DNA of 64,000 nucleotides from assembly GCA_964017125.1 (NCBI GenBank), contig OZ024902.1, positions 53,188,201-53,252,200 on the forward strand, given 5' to 3'. This stretch comes from Flabesymbios commensalis. Its lineage: Eukaryota; Annelida; Polychaeta; Terebellida; Flabelligeridae. Positions 1 through 14,500 of the stretch are shown here, in pieces. Position numbers and translations under genes: made by a program. The notes under the pieces are model-generated. The model searched no databases and was not told where the DNA came from. It saw only the letters and a list, made by a program, of their open reading frames with translations. Numbering within the stretch: position 1 is the stretch's first letter; each line of letters begins with the position of its first letter.

Positions 1-620
1 GAGCTCAAAATAAGCTTTTTAATTTCATCTTCTGACGCACGTTCAAAAACGTTCATTTTGGATCTAATTCCTGTTTTTTGCACTTGTGGAATATGCTGTG
101 GTTTATCTGGAAATTTGAAACGGATAGTTTCAATTTTATCCACAATATACCTAGAGAAATGATCACAAAGTGATTTTACTGATGTGAATTCTGGCAGAAA
201 AGGAGGTGAAATTCTATGCAGAATGTTTTTATTGAGTTCCAAAGGCGACGGGGATTGTCCGAATTTTCTGAAATAACATCAGCTAAATATTTTTATTTAG
301 CTTTTGTCATCATTCTATTACACAGGTGGCATTGATGTTTGTAACGAGAACGATCTAGATGTGTGCGAGATCTGTTCCATGTTCGCTCGAGATTGTGGAG
401 AAGGGTTTTAGCCTTCATTATTTCCGGAGTCATCCATGGAGTTGGTGTATTCTGAGCAGAGTCTTTGTACTTACAAGAGCGTGTTTGTCTAAAATAGAGC
501 TAAAAACAAAAGCATACTGTTGAAATAGTGCCGAGAAATCTTTCTCTGGTTTCTTTATTAGATCCGAATTGAGAATATCTGAATGAAACTATTCATAATA
601 AACTTTGTTTATTTTTCGAA
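1..620 (-). pseudogene. LINE (CR1/L2-like) fragment, endonuclease-RT linker
   Basis: Minus-strand frames read like the segment between the endonuclease and reverse transcriptase of CR1/L2-type non-LTR retrotransposons. Near 450-390 the translation is TPWMTPEIMKAKTLLHNLE, matching the family pattern 'PWFTPEI..AK..R..LER.W', followed by a basic stretch and then DNPRRLWNSIKTF, matching the usual 'n.krlWk.i'. An in-frame stop near 297 and at least one frame change farther on show it is dead. The relic runs off the left edge of the window, so the RT itself would lie before base 1. The call rests on motif resemblance from memory; the exact clade is not determinable here. Confidence 0.6.
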
Positions 621-739
621 ACGATAATTTTTCTTTGTTCCATTTCGTCTTACAACAGTCAATTTCTGATGTGAACGCCAGATTATCCGAGATACCTGCT
701 GTCGCAAAAAACTGATTTTAACTATGCCCTACTCTTATT

Positions 740-945
740 TCGAATGACTTCAAGGGTTCTTTATAGTATACAGTAGCATAAGCAGCACTGTATACACTCC
801 AGGCCTTTGAACAGTTTGGAGCACTGTATATGCACAACCACGATGACAAATATCCGGCCCGACCGGGATTCAAGCCTGGTACCTCCAGGTTACAAGCCCC
901 GTGCAGTCGATATGAATAAGCCATCGGTGCCGGCCTCCATGGCTT
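740..945 (-). mobile_element. candidate tRNA-derived SINE
   Basis: On the minus strand this stretch has a tRNA-like head: GGCTTGAATCC (two changes from the B-box consensus GGTTCGANTCC) sits within a CCGG-bounded arm near 855-880. It is followed by a non-tRNA tail containing two copies of ACAGTGCT near 770-835. No A box is clear and no target duplication was found, so this is tentative. Confidence 0.3.
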
Positions 946-949
946 ATGC

Positions 950-3900
950 ATAAATTGAACCCTATAGCCATGTTACTCGGAACCCCCATGGAAGATTTAA
1001 AGGTCAAATCATAGGCACTCCACACCCACCCCTCCCTCCCTACAATATAGCGCAAATTTTCTATATATATCCACACACTTACAATAATTTCTTGTTAACC
1101 ATAAATGGGCCCTTTCAGAATTTCAGTATGTACATAAAATATATGTAGAATCACGGTAGAATTGATAAAATATGCATGTTACTAAACATAACGAATTACA
1201 TACGTTTTCAAATATAATTTTTAAATTTAAAAAAATCGATTGTTATTGCTCTTTATAGAAATCTCTTTGATATTAACTGAAAAATTGTATTTGTGTGTAA
1301 TGAGACCGTAAAATGGTCAATTCTCGTTGTAGCGGCTGACTTAGATATCACCTAGTAACTACTACATGTATAGGACCAGCCCTCAACATGCTAAGGGCCG
1401 ATACGGCGGAAGGTCCGCGACATGTGTCTGCTAGTTGTCATAAACATCCCGCTTCAAATACCTAACTTTTTCAATTATGGTCGTACGGACATGTAATAAA
1501 TATCACCAGAAAACTTATTCAATGCTGAAAATAATGATATAAATAAGATAATGATAGGGTATAGCTGTCTATCATCATTGAGAATAAACGTAAACGGGGT
1601 ACGCCGCCACGACACGCCAAGCCCATGCCGCCATTGATGACGATGACCCATAATTAGAACAACACCGCACCAACGTCTCGCGCCGACCATATTCACAGCC
1701 ACATGCATTACAGTGTAATACACGTGAAGATAATATCTGTGCTAGTGCGGGCGTTGTCCGTATTGTCTGTTTAACTCCAATCTTGGTTAACATAGAAGAC
1801 GCTCGCCTCGTCTGCTTGCCATTGAATATTGCACTGAGAATACAGTGTACATCCATAACATTTGTTTTTAATTTTTTATTTAGCAATGTATTATCGATCG
1901 GGTTGAGTAAGAGTGTAATGTGTGTGACACATTAACAGAACCTCAGCTATTTTTGACACCTGATGTCGGCACCTGGATTAAGTAGGCTCTACTAGGCTGT
2001 AGGCCTACGTTGAGTTGTGTCAAAATGACGGCAGCTCGTCAGCATTGCTTACAGCATAAGTGATGACTGCATGGTCATTACACTGACTCAGTGATCATTG
2101 AGTCAGACAGATTGATCAGCGTTTCAGCCATACGCTGTTAAATATCACCCACGCGCTCTAAGATTGAAAAAAGTAGCGTGCAGTGCACATATATAATAAA
2201 CCAGCCCCTACTGCGTCGCCCTACCTGGCACGTTTTAGGTAATTTTCTTGCTGTCTCACAATGGAAAACTAGGACTCAGTATTCAGCATATAGTAGTCTT
2301 AACTTTTGACGGGTCGACATCAATTGAAAGTAGCTGTCACAGTCAATGTCACATGTTTTGTACTGCAAAGCCTATATTGAGATGTGGAAAAAACATTGCC
2401 CCAATTCTTATGAAAACACAAGCCACTTCCAGTACTTCTAAATTACGTGTGTTACCGTTAAAACCGGCGATCAACACAGGCTGTCAACTGCGCTCATCAG
2501 ACTGTCACAACAAAAATGGAGTGTTTAAAGGGTGGTGTCTTAAACATCAAATCCGGCCCATTTTACATTTTTTCTAGAGTTTTTTCACTCCTCTCAGATA
2601 CGACTACCCCTTTGATGCGACTGTGGGTCTCTGGCAGTATGAAAGTCGTATCAGAGGGGACTACTGTACTGTGCAAGCAAATAATAAAAAAAAAATTTAC
2701 TTTCGTTTTGTGGTGTCTGATTTTGACTGATTTTGTAATATAATGGCTTTTAATATCAATTTTTCATCAGATGTTTTTTGAAGAAAAAGCGTGCCAGATA
2801 TTACTTAGTGGGAAACCACACATGCTGCAAATTTTATGCAGCAGTGTAAGGGTTAATATTTCTCCATACTTTGTCCTTTTCCCAAGTCAAATCGTCACAA
2901 TGAAAAAGTTAACTTATATATAAGGGGCATTGCAATATGTTTCTGTATAACCGCGTGCATTGATTCACAATAACCACTGGGCCAACAGTAGCCCAGCATT
3001 GGGACAATGAGTTGTGCTTGCCGGGTGATAGCTGATCACAGGCATACCGCATCTGGCTTACCGTCTCTGTACAGTTGGTTCGATCCTGCCTTAAAAATTG
3101 ATCATTTCATCAATAATGGCGCTAAGAAAGTTTGTAATATATCAATCTTGAATAGTTGAGCTGAAAAGAACAAATATATATCTTGAATCCTGATATATTT
3201 ACAATTTAAATAGATTTTGTTCACAGTCAGAAGTGAGAAGGTGGCGAGTCCTCACGTATTACATAATCACAGTTAGCCTGGAGCCGGGTGTGTGTCATGT
3301 GTATACACTGACATACACAGCCACAATTACCAAACACAGTAGCTGCTTACATTACAAGTAAGCAGATACAGCCTTTCGAGTTTAAAGCAGTATCAGCTCA
3401 CTCACGGAAAGTGTGATGGCCCTTCAGTATATATATGACTGACCCAAATATCGCGCATGAGATTGGTCGAGATGACTTTCTCGACCAATGATGAGCCTGA
3501 GATCTAGTTCAACCTCATTGACATTACACTGTATCAATGTCACGTGTCTGTCGTCCATGTTGAAATATCCAGAGATGTGAGTGACCTAGTTGTTGTGTGT
3601 CTCATTGGTCAGGGAAGGCCATCTCGTCCAATAGTTTGCCTAAGAAGTAGATCAACAGCACTAAGAAATTTTTTACCACAATATTGGCTGTGGCGCTAGA
3701 TGCTATTTGGACCAAGGGTTAGATTTTCAAAGGCAAGATATATCATTGCAAAATTTTGCATCTATATCATAATATATTTGCTTTGGAAAGTAGAACATCT
3801 GCCAGCTTCCCCCAGTTTCAGACTCTCATTGTGGCAATTTCTTAAGATTATATTGGACTAGTTTGATCCCAAGGTAAGCAATGTTTTCAGTAAAATCTAT

Positions 3901-4314
3901 TGGCTATTTACAGGGTATAAACTGATGGCTCAACCCATAACCTGTGCAACAATCCTCTCATGGCTTTTTCACTGACAGCCAGCGAGGCCTGTAACCTGCC
4001 CATGTATTTTATGTTGGACAAACAATGCGCTAGGTTTTTGAAATTTCTCATGTACATGAAACAATTTGCTACCACTTTTTAAATCCCCCGCATTGCTTAA
4101 CTAATTTTGTTAGGTCCAATATTAATATATACTCCATAAAAGAAAAACGATGTGGTTTGTCCTCCTCGGAAATGGCCGCCCAAGACCTAGCTGGCATTTT
4201 AGCTTATAACTCCATAGATGGCGCGACATGTCATTACAGGGAGCATGGATTTTCTTGGCGAAAGACAACGAGCCAATGAGCCATTTAGATTCACATCAAT
4301 ATTACAATAAACAT
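950..4314. other. no recognisable gene; AT-rich intergenic DNA
   Basis: No open frame here resembles a protein I know; the longest (2248-2577, 109 codons) has no recognisable domain and ordinary base composition. A small piece of the GGGCCAACA/CCCAGCATT repeat family lies at about 2976-3020. The sequence just before 4315 (ATTACAATAAACAT) is the left flank of the tandem array. Confidence 0.5.
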
Positions 4315-4809
4315 ATGGTCTCACCACCCTAAATAAGCCGAAATCCAGGGAGGTGTCTACTAATGATGGAATCATCACACAAAATATTTTTAATGCGGCT
4401 GTTCCAACCTCTATTGAAACAAAATAAAATACAAAGAAGTAATAATTTTGTGAATATTTAATAAGCCCACGTTATCTTCTTTGTCAAGGATATCATATAT
4501 AACTGTTTCATGATAACCTCGCAGGGATACAGTGGGTTAAAATGATGTGTGTCTGTTCTGTGAAAGAGAGCACGGATTATAGCCCAATTTTAACAGTATT
4601 GACTTTTTTACACTCTAGGGGGCGTAGCTCAAAATCTGTCTGGTAACCATACCCATAGCGGGCCTGTTTTCGAACAAGGACATCTCAAGCTTTATCCTGA
4701 TATGTCACACTAAATATCTAATAGGGTGAAAAATGGTGAAATCGGCCTGCGGAATTGAGGCAGTTTACATGTGTTTCAATGGGACTGGCATTTGGGGTGG
4801 TGAGACCAT
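4315..4809. mobile_element. M module 1: 495-bp TIR element (MITE-like)
   Basis: It begins ATGGTCTCACCACCCTAAAT and ends with the reverse complement of ATGGTCTCACCACCCCAAAT, a 20-bp terminal inverted repeat with one mismatch. Other copies: 5582-6076, 7289-7783, 8996-9490, 10703-11197, 11804-12298, 12905-13399, 14614-15108 and 15715-16210. No transposase is encoded, so if mobile it is non-autonomous. At internal sites the flanks are ACAT on the left and CAGTAG on the right. Where two S modules join directly the sequence is CTACATCAGTAG, exactly the site without M. Confidence 0.75.
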
Positions 4810-5581
4810 CAGTAGACACAAGGGGTTTGCATGTTCTGGTCCTTTCTTGACATATTCCAGCTGCTTGATAAAAAATCTGCAGCTTGATATCTATATTTTA
4901 TTGAGTTTTATTATCGCTGTAACAATCTAAGTGTGATAGTTTTGATTAGAAAGTATATAATTGGTGAATAAATGCGATAACCATGTCTAGAAAAGACCAG
5001 AAGAGGCCGTGTTTTGGTGACATAAGTCATAGATGAAAAAATCTGCAGCTTGATATCTATATTTTATTGAGTTTTATTATCGCTGTAACAATCTAAGTGT
5101 GATAGTTTTGATTAGAAAGTATATAATTGGTGAATAAATGCGATAACCATGTCTAGAAAAGACCAGAAGAGGCCGTGTTTTGGTGACATAAGTCATAGAT
5201 GAAATGCCTGGTTGGTAGTTTGATTGTCATATGGGCCCAAATAAAAATAAAAAATAGTGAATTTAAGTATGGATGCTACTAATAGCAGTCCATTCTAATA
5301 TGTGTGGCATATTTCAACAACAATTTTCAAAATACAAGGTAACCATGACGACTTTGTGTGACGAAATAGAGGCGGGAATAGCCACTTCATTTAACTGTTT
5401 TATTCAATGCGACTTTCAGGGAAACCAGGCCGATTTTCATGATATCAATAATTATTCAAAGGGCTCCGAGGGCAACAGTTTTCAATATATTTGCCTAATT
5501 TAAAAACTATATTGTTCAGAACACCTTCAAGCATCATACCAGGCCGAAATAAAATAATCAAAGAAAATTATATTTCTACAT
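4810..5581. repeat. S module 1, with a 166-bp internal tandem duplication
   Basis: This first S is 772 bp rather than 606 because a 166-bp segment is repeated (copies start near 4875 and 5041, joined at ATAGATGAAAAAATCTGC). The other S copies are 6077-6682, 6683-7288, 7784-8389, 8390-8995, 9491-10096, 10097-10702, 11198-11803, 12299-12904, 13400-14005, 14006-14613 and 15109-15714. The only other differences I noticed are scattered single bases, for example TTTTCAAAATAC versus TTTTCGAAATAC (the A form in S1, S4 and S8). Confidence 0.9.
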
Positions 5582-8500
5582 ATGGTCTCACCACCCTAAA
5601 TAAGCCGAAATCCAGGGAGGTGTCTACTAATGATGGAATCATCACACAAAATATTTTTAATGCGGCTGTTCCAACCTCTATTGAAACAAAATAAAATACA
5701 AAGAAGTAATAATTTTGTGAATATTTAATAAGCCCACGTTATCTTCTTTGTCAAGGATATCATATATAACTGTTTCATGATAACCTCGCAGGGATACAGT
5801 GGGTTAAAATGATGTGTGTCTGTTCTGTGAAAGAGAGCACGGATTATAGCCCAATTTTAACAGTATTGACTTTTTTACACTCTAGGGGGCGTAGCTCAAA
5901 ATCTGTCTGGTAACCATACCCATAGCGGGCCTGTTTTCGAACAAGGACATCTCAAGCTTTATCCTGATATGTCACACTAAATATCTAATAGGGTGAAAAA
6001 TGGTGAAATCGGCCTGCGGAATTGAGGCAGTTTACATGTGTTTCAATGGGACTGGCATTTGGGGTGGTGAGACCATCAGTAGACACAAGGGGTTTGCATG
6101 TTCTGGTCCTTTCTTGACATATTCCAGCTGCTTGATAAAAAATCTGCAGCTTGATATCTATATTTTATTGAGTTTTATTATCGCTGTAACAATCTAAGTG
6201 TGATAGTTTTGATTAGAAAGTATATAATTGGTGAATAAATGCGATAACCATGTCTAGAAAAGACCAGAAGAGGCCGTGTTTTGGTGACATAAGTCATAGA
6301 TGAAATGCCTGGTTGGTAGTTTGATTGTCATATGGGCCCAAATAAAAATAAAAAATAGTGAATTTAAGTATGGATGCTACTAATAGCAGTCCATTCTAAT
6401 ATGTGTGGCATATTTCAACAACAATTTTCGAAATACAAGGTAACCATGACGACTTTGTGTGACGAAATAGAGGCGGGAATAGCCACTTCATTTAACTGTT
6501 TTATTCAATGCGACTTTCAGGGAAACCAGGCCGATTTTCATGATATCAATAATTATTCAAAGGGCTCCGAGGGCAACAGTTTTCAATATATTTGCCTAAT
6601 TTAAAAACTATTTTGTTCAGAACACCTTCAAGCATCATACCAGGCCGAAATAAAATAATCAAAGAAAATTATATTTCTACATCAGTAGACACAAGGGGTT
6701 TGCATGTTCTGGTCCTTTCTTGACATATTCCAGCTGCTTGATAAAAAATCTGCAGCTTGATATCTATATTTTATTGAGTTTTATTATCGCTGTAACAATC
6801 TAAGTGTGATAGTTTTGATTAGAAAGTATATAATTGGTGAATAAATGCGATAACCATGTCTAGAAAAGACCAGAAGAGGCCGTGTTTTGGTGACATAAGT
6901 CATAGATGAAATGCCTGGTTGGTAGTTTGATTGTCATATGGGCCCAAATAAAAATAAAAAATAGTGAATTTAAGTATGGATGCTACTAATAGCAGTCCAT
7001 TCTAATATGTGTGGCATATTTCAACAACAATTTTCGAAATACAAGGTAACCATGACGACTTTGTGTGACGAAATAGAGGCGGGAATAGCCACTTCATTTA
7101 ACTGTTTTATTCAATGCGACTTTCAGGGAAACCAGGCCGATTTTCATGATATCAATAATTATTCAAAGGGCTCCGAGGGCAACAGTTTTCAATATATTTG
7201 CCTAATTTAAAAACTATATTGTTCAGAACACCTTCAAGCATCATACCAGGCCGAAATAAAATAATCAAAGAAAATTATATTTCTACATATGGTCTCACCA
7301 CCCTAAATAAGCCGAAATCCAGGGAGGTGTCTACTAATGATGGAATCATCACACAAAATATTTTTAATGCGGCTGTTCCAACCTCTATTGAAACAAAATA
7401 AAATACAAAGAAGTAATAATTTTGTGAATATTTAATAAGCCCACGTTATCTTCTTTGTCAAGGATATCATATATAACTGTTTCATGATAACCTCGCAGGG
7501 ATACAGTGGGTTAAAATGATGTGTGTCTGTTCTGTGAAAGAGAGCACGGATTATAGCCCAATTTTAACAGTATTGACTTTTTTACACTCTAGGGGGCGTA
7601 GCTCAAAATCTGTCTGGTAACCATACCCATAGCGGGCCTGTTTTCGAACAAGGACATCTCAAGCTTTATCCTGATATGTCACACTAAATATCTAATAGGG
7701 TGAAAAATGGTGAAATCGGCCTGCGGAATTGAGGCAGTTTACATGTGTTTCAATGGGACTGGCATTTGGGGTGGTGAGACCATCAGTAGACACAAGGGGT
7801 TTGCATGTTCTGGTCCTTTCTTGACATATTCCAGCTGCTTGATAAAAAATCTGCAGCTTGATATCTATATTTTATTGAGTTTTATTATCGCTGTAACAAT
7901 CTAAGTGTGATAGTTTTGATTAGAAAGTATATAATTGGTGAATAAATGCGATAACCATGTCTAGAAAAGACCAGAAGAGGCCGTGTTTTGGTGACATAAG
8001 TCATAGATGAAATGCCTGGTTGGTAGTTTGATTGTCATATGGGCCCAAATAAAAATAAAAAATAGTGAATTTAAGTATGGATGCTACTAATAGCAGTCCA
8101 TTCTAATATGTGTGGCATATTTCAACAACAATTTTCAAAATACAAGGTAACCATGACGACTTTGTGTGACGAAATAGAGGCGGGAATAGCCACTTCATTT
8201 AACTGTTTTATTCAATGCGACTTTCAGGGAAACCAGGCCGATTTTCATGATATCAATAATTATTCAAAGGGCTCCGAGGGCAACAGTTTTCAATATATTT
8301 GCCTAATTTAAAAACTATATTGTTCAGAACACCTTCAAGCATCATACCAGGCCGAAATAAAATAATCAAAGAAAATTATATTTCTACATCAGTAGACACA
8401 AGGGGTTTGCATGTTCTGGTCCTTTCTTGACATATTCCAGCTGCTTGATAAAAAATCTGCAGCTTGATATCTATATTTTATTGAGTTTTATTATCGCTGT

Positions 8501-11500
8501 AACAATCTAAGTGTGATAGTTTTGATTAGAAAGTATATAATTGGTGAATAAATGCGATAACCATGTCTAGAAAAGACCAGAAGAGGCCGTGTTTTGGTGA
8601 CATAAGTCATAGATGAAATGCCTGGTTGGTAGTTTGATTGTCATATGGGCCCAAATAAAAATAAAAAATAGTGAATTTAAGTATGGATGCTACTAATAGC
8701 AGTCCATTCTAATATGTGTGGCATATTTCAACAACAATTTTCGAAATACAAGGTAACCATGACGACTTTGTGTGACGAAATAGAGGCGGGAATAGCCACT
8801 TCATTTAACTGTTTTATTCAATGCGACTTTCAGGGAAACCAGGCCGATTTTCATGATATCAATAATTATTCAAAGGGCTCCGAGGGCAACAGTTTTCAAT
8901 ATATTTGCCTAATTTAAAAACTATATTGTTCAGAACACCTTCAAGCATCATACCAGGCCGAAATAAAATAATCAAAGAAAATTATATTTCTACATATGGT
9001 CTCACCACCCTAAATAAGCCGAAATCCAGGGAGGTGTCTACTAATGATGGAATCATCACACAAAATATTTTTAATGCGGCTGTTCCAACCTCTATTGAAA
9101 CAAAATAAAATACAAAGAAGTAATAATTTTGTGAATATTTAATAAGCCCACGTTATCTTCTTTGTCAAGGATATCATATATAACTGTTTCATGATAACCT
9201 CGCAGGGATACAGTGGGTTAAAATGATGTGTGTCTGTTCTGTGAAAGAGAGCACGGATTATAGCCCAATTTTAACAGTATTGACTTTTTTACACTCTAGG
9301 GGGCGTAGCTCAAAATCTGTCTGGTAACCATACCCATAGCGGGCCTGTTTTCGAACAAGGACATCTCAAGCTTTATCCTGATATGTCACACTAAATATCT
9401 AATAGGGTGAAAAATGGTGAAATCGGCCTGCGGAATTGAGGCAGTTTACATGTGTTTCAATGGGACTGGCATTTGGGGTGGTGAGACCATCAGTAGACAC
9501 AAGGGGTTTGCATGTTCTGGTCCTTTCTTGACATATTCCAGCTGCTTGATAAAAAATCTGCAGCTTGATATCTATATTTTATTGAGTTTTATTATCGCTG
9601 TAACAATCTAAGTGTGATAGTTTTGATTAGAAAGTATATAATTGGTGAATAAATGCGATAACCATGTCTAGAAAAGACCAGAAGAGGCCGTGTTTTGGTG
9701 ACATAAGTCATAGATGAAATGCCTGGTTGGTAGTTTGATTGTCATATGGGCCCAAATAAAAATAAAAAATAGTGAATTTAAGTATGGATGCTACTAATAG
9801 CAGTCCATTCTAATATGTGTGGCATATTTCAACAACAATTTTCGAAATACAAGGTAACCATGACGACTTTGTGTGACGAAATAGAGGCGGGAATAGCCAC
9901 TTCATTTAACTGTTTTATTCAATGCGACTTTCAGGGAAACCAGGCCGATTTTCATGATATCAATAATTATTCAAAGGGCTCCGAGGGCAACAGTTTTCAA
10001 TATATTTGCCTAATTTAAAAACTATATTGTTCAGAACACCTTCAAGCATCATACCAGGCCGAAATAAAATAATCAAAGAAAATTATATTTCTACATCAGT
10101 AGACACAAGGGGTTTGCATGTTCTGGTCCTTTCTTGACATATTCCAGCTGCTTGATAAAAAATCTGCAGCTTGATATCTATATTTTATTGAGTTTTATTA
10201 TCGCTGTAACAATCTAAGTGTGATAGTTTTGATTAGAAAGTATATAATTGGTGAATAAATGCGATAACCATGTCTAGAAAAGACCAGAAGAGGCCGTGTT
10301 TTGGTGACATAAGTCATAGATGAAATGCCTGGTTGGTAGTTTGATTGTCATATGGGCCCAAATAAAAATAAAAAATAGTGAATTTAAGTATGGATGCTAC
10401 TAATAGCAGTCCATTCTAATATGTGTGGCATATTTCAACAACAATTTTCGAAATACAAGGTAACCATGACGACTTTGTGTGACGAAATAGAGGCGGGAAT
10501 AGCCACTTCATTTAACTGTTTTATTCAATGCGACTTTCAGGGAAACCAGGCCGATTTTCATGATATCAATAATTATTCAAAGGGCTCCGAGGGCAACAGT
10601 TTTCAATATATTTGCCTAATTTAAAAACTATATTGTTCAGAACACCTTCAAGCATCATACCAGGCCGAAATAAAATAATCAAAGAAAATTATATTTCTAC
10701 ATATGGTCTCACCACCCTAAATAAGCCGAAATCCAGGGAGGTGTCTACTAATGATGGAATCATCACACAAAATATTTTTAATGCGGCTGTTCCAACCTCT
10801 ATTGAAACAAAATAAAATACAAAGAAGTAATAATTTTGTGAATATTTAATAAGCCCACGTTATCTTCTTTGTCAAGGATATCATATATAACTGTTTCATG
10901 ATAACCTCGCAGGGATACAGTGGGTTAAAATGATGTGTGTCTGTTCTGTGAAAGAGAGCACGGATTATAGCCCAATTTTAACAGTATTGACTTTTTTACA
11001 CTCTAGGGGGCGTAGCTCAAAATCTGTCTGGTAACCATACCCATAGCGGGCCTGTTTTCGAACAAGGACATCTCAAGCTTTATCCTGATATGTCACACTA
11101 AATATCTAATAGGGTGAAAAATGGTGAAATCGGCCTGCGGAATTGAGGCAGTTTACATGTGTTTCAATGGGACTGGCATTTGGGGTGGTGAGACTATCAG
11201 TAGACACAAGGGGTTTGCATGTTCTGGTCCTTTCTTGACATATTCCAGCTGCTTGATAAAAAATCTGCAGCTTGATATCTATATTTTATTGAGTTTTATT
11301 ATCGCTGTAACAATCTAAGTGTGATAGTTTTGATTAGAAAGTATATAATTGGTGAATAAATGCGATAACCATGTCTAGAAAAGACCAGAAGAGGCCGTGT
11401 TTTGGTGACATAAGTCATAGATGAAATGCCTGGTTGGTAGTTTGATTGTCATATGGGCCCAAATAAAAATAAAAAATAGTGAATTTAAGTATGGATGCTA

Positions 11501-14500
11501 CTAATAGCAGTCCATTCTAATATGTGTGGCATATTTCAACAACAATTTTCAAAATACAAGGTAACCATGACGACTTTGTGTGACGAAATAGAGGCGGGAA
11601 TAGCCACTTCATTTAACTGTTTTATTCAATGCGACTTTCAGGGAAACCAGCCCGATTTTCATGATATCAATAATTATTCAAAGGGCTCCGAGGGCAACAG
11701 TTTTCAATATATTTGCCTAATTTAAAAACTATATTGTTCAGAACACCTTCAAGCATCATACCAGGCCGAAATAAAATAATCAAAGAAAATTATATTTCTA
11801 CATATGGTCTCACCACCCTAAATAAGCCGAAATCCAGGGAGGTGTCTACTAATGATGGAATCATCACACAAAATATTTTTAATGCGGCTGTTCCAACCTC
11901 TATTGAAACAAAATAAAATACAAAGAAGTAATAATTTTGTGAATATTTAATAAGCCCACGTTATCTTCTTTGTCAAGGATATCATATATAACTGTTTCAT
12001 GATAACCTCGCAGGGATACAGTGGGTTAAAATGATGTGTGTCTGTTCTGTGAAAGAGAGCACGGATTATAGCCCAATTTTAACAGTATTGACTTTTTTAC
12101 ACTCTAGGGGGCGTAGCTCAAAATCTGTCTGGTAACCATACCCATAGCGGGCCTGTTTTCGAACAAGGACATCTCAAGCTTTATCCTGATATGTCACACT
12201 AAATATCTAATAGGGTGAAAAATGGTGAAATCGGCCTGCGGAATTGAGGCAGTTTACATGTGTTTCAATGGGACTGGCATTTGGGGTGGTGAGACCATCA
12301 GTAGACACAAGGGGTTTGCATGTTCTGGTCCTTTCTTGACATATTCCAGCTGCTTGATAAAAAATCTGCAGCTTGATATCTATATTTTATTGAGTTTTAT
12401 TATCGCTGTAACAATCTAAGTGTGATAGTTTTGATTAGAAAGTATATAATTGGTGAATAAATGCGATAACCATGTCTAGAAAAGACCAGAAGAGGCCGTG
12501 TTTTGGTGACATAAGTCATAGATGAAATGCCTGGTTGGTAGTTTGATTGTCATATGGGCCCAAATAAAAATAAAAAATAGTGAATTTAAGTATGGATGCT
12601 ACTAATAGCAGTCCATTCTAATATGTGTGGCATATTTCAACAACAATTTTCGAAATACAAGGTAACCATGACGACTTTGTGTGACGAAATAGAGGCGGGA
12701 ATAGCCACTTCATTTAACTGTTTTATTCAATGCGACTTTCAGGGAAACCAGGCCGATTTTCATGATATCAATAATTATTCAAAGGGCTCCGAGGGCAACA
12801 GTTTTCAATATATTTGCCTAATTTAAAAACTATATTGTTCAGAACACCTTCAAGCATCATACCAGGCCGAAATAAAATAATCAAAGAAAATTATATTTCT
12901 ACATATGGTCTCACCACCCTAAATAAGCCGAAATCCAGGGAGGTGTCTACTAATGATGGAATCATCACACAAAATATTTTTAATGCGGCTGTTCCAACCT
13001 CTATTGAAACAAAATAAAATACAAAGAAGTAATAATTTTGTGAATATTTAATAAGCCCACGTTATCTTCTTTGTCAAGGATATCATATATAACTGTTTCA
13101 TGATAACCTCGCAGGGATACAGTGGGTTAAAATGATGTGTGTCTGTTCTGTGAAAGAGAGCACGGATTATAGCCCAATTTTAACAGTATTGACTTTTTTA
13201 CACTCTAGGGGGCGTAGCTCAAAATCTGTCTGGTAACCATACCCATAGCGGGCCTGTTTTCGAACAAGGACATCTCAAGCTTTATCCTGATATGTCACAC
13301 TAAATATCTAATAGGGTGAAAAATGGTGAAATCGGCCTGCGGAATTGAGGCAGTTTACATGTGTTTCAATGGGACTGGCATTTGGGGTGGTGAGACCATC
13401 AGTAGACACAAGGGGTTTGCATGTTCTGGTCCTTTCTTGACATATTCCAGCTGCTTGATAAAAAATCTGCAGCTTGATATCTATATTTTATTGAGTTTTA
13501 TTATCGCTGTAACAATCTAAGTGTGATAGTTTTGATTAGAAAGTATATAATTGGTGAATAAATGCGATAACCATGTCTAGAAAAGACCAGAAGAGGCCGT
13601 GTTTTGGTGACATAAGTCATAGATGAAATGCCTGGTTGGTAGTTTGATTGTCATATGGGCCCAAATAAAAATAAAAAATAGTGAATTTAAGTATGGATGC
13701 TACTAATAGCAGTCCATTCTAATATGTGTGGCATATTTCAACAACAATTTTCGAAATACAAGGTAACCATGACGACTTTGTGTGACGAAATAGAGGCGGG
13801 AATAGCCACTTCATTTAACTGTTTTATTCAATGCGACTTTCAGGGAAACCAGGCCGATTTTCATGATATCAATAATTATTCAAAGGGCTCCGAGGGCAAC
13901 AGTTTTCAATATATTTGCCTAATTTAAAAACTATATTGTTCAGAACACCTTCAAGCATCATACCAGGCCGAAATAAAATAATCAAAGAAAATTATATTTC
14001 TACATCAGTAGACACAAGGGGTTTGCATGTTCTGGTCCTTTCTTGACATATTCCAGCTGCTTGATAAAAAATCTGCAGCTTGATATCTATATTTTATTGA
14101 GTTTTATTATCGCTGTAACAATCTAAGTGTGATAGTTTTGATTAGAAAGTATATAATTGGTGAATAAATGCGATAACCATGTCTAGAAAAGACCAGAAGA
14201 GGCCGTGTTTTGGTGACATAAGTCATAGATGAAATGCCTGGTTGGTAGTTTGATTGTCATATGGGCCCAAATAAAAATAAAAAATAGTGAATTTAAGTAT
14301 GGATGCTACTAATAGCAGTCCATTCTAATATGTGTGGCATATTTCAACAACAATTTTCGAAATACAAGGTAACCATGACGACTTTGTGTGACGAAATAGA
14401 GGCGGGAATAGCCACTTCATTTAACTGTTTTATTCAATGCGACTTTCAGGGAAACCAGGCCGATTTTCATGATATCAATAATTATTCAAAGGGCTCCGAG

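Noticed and set aside
4315-5582. M modules as LTRs of a miniature retroelement (TG...CA ends, M-S-M layout)
   Set aside because: The inverted ends run 20 bp, flanks share only TA rather than a 4-6-bp duplication, and no primer-binding or polypurine site is visible next to M.
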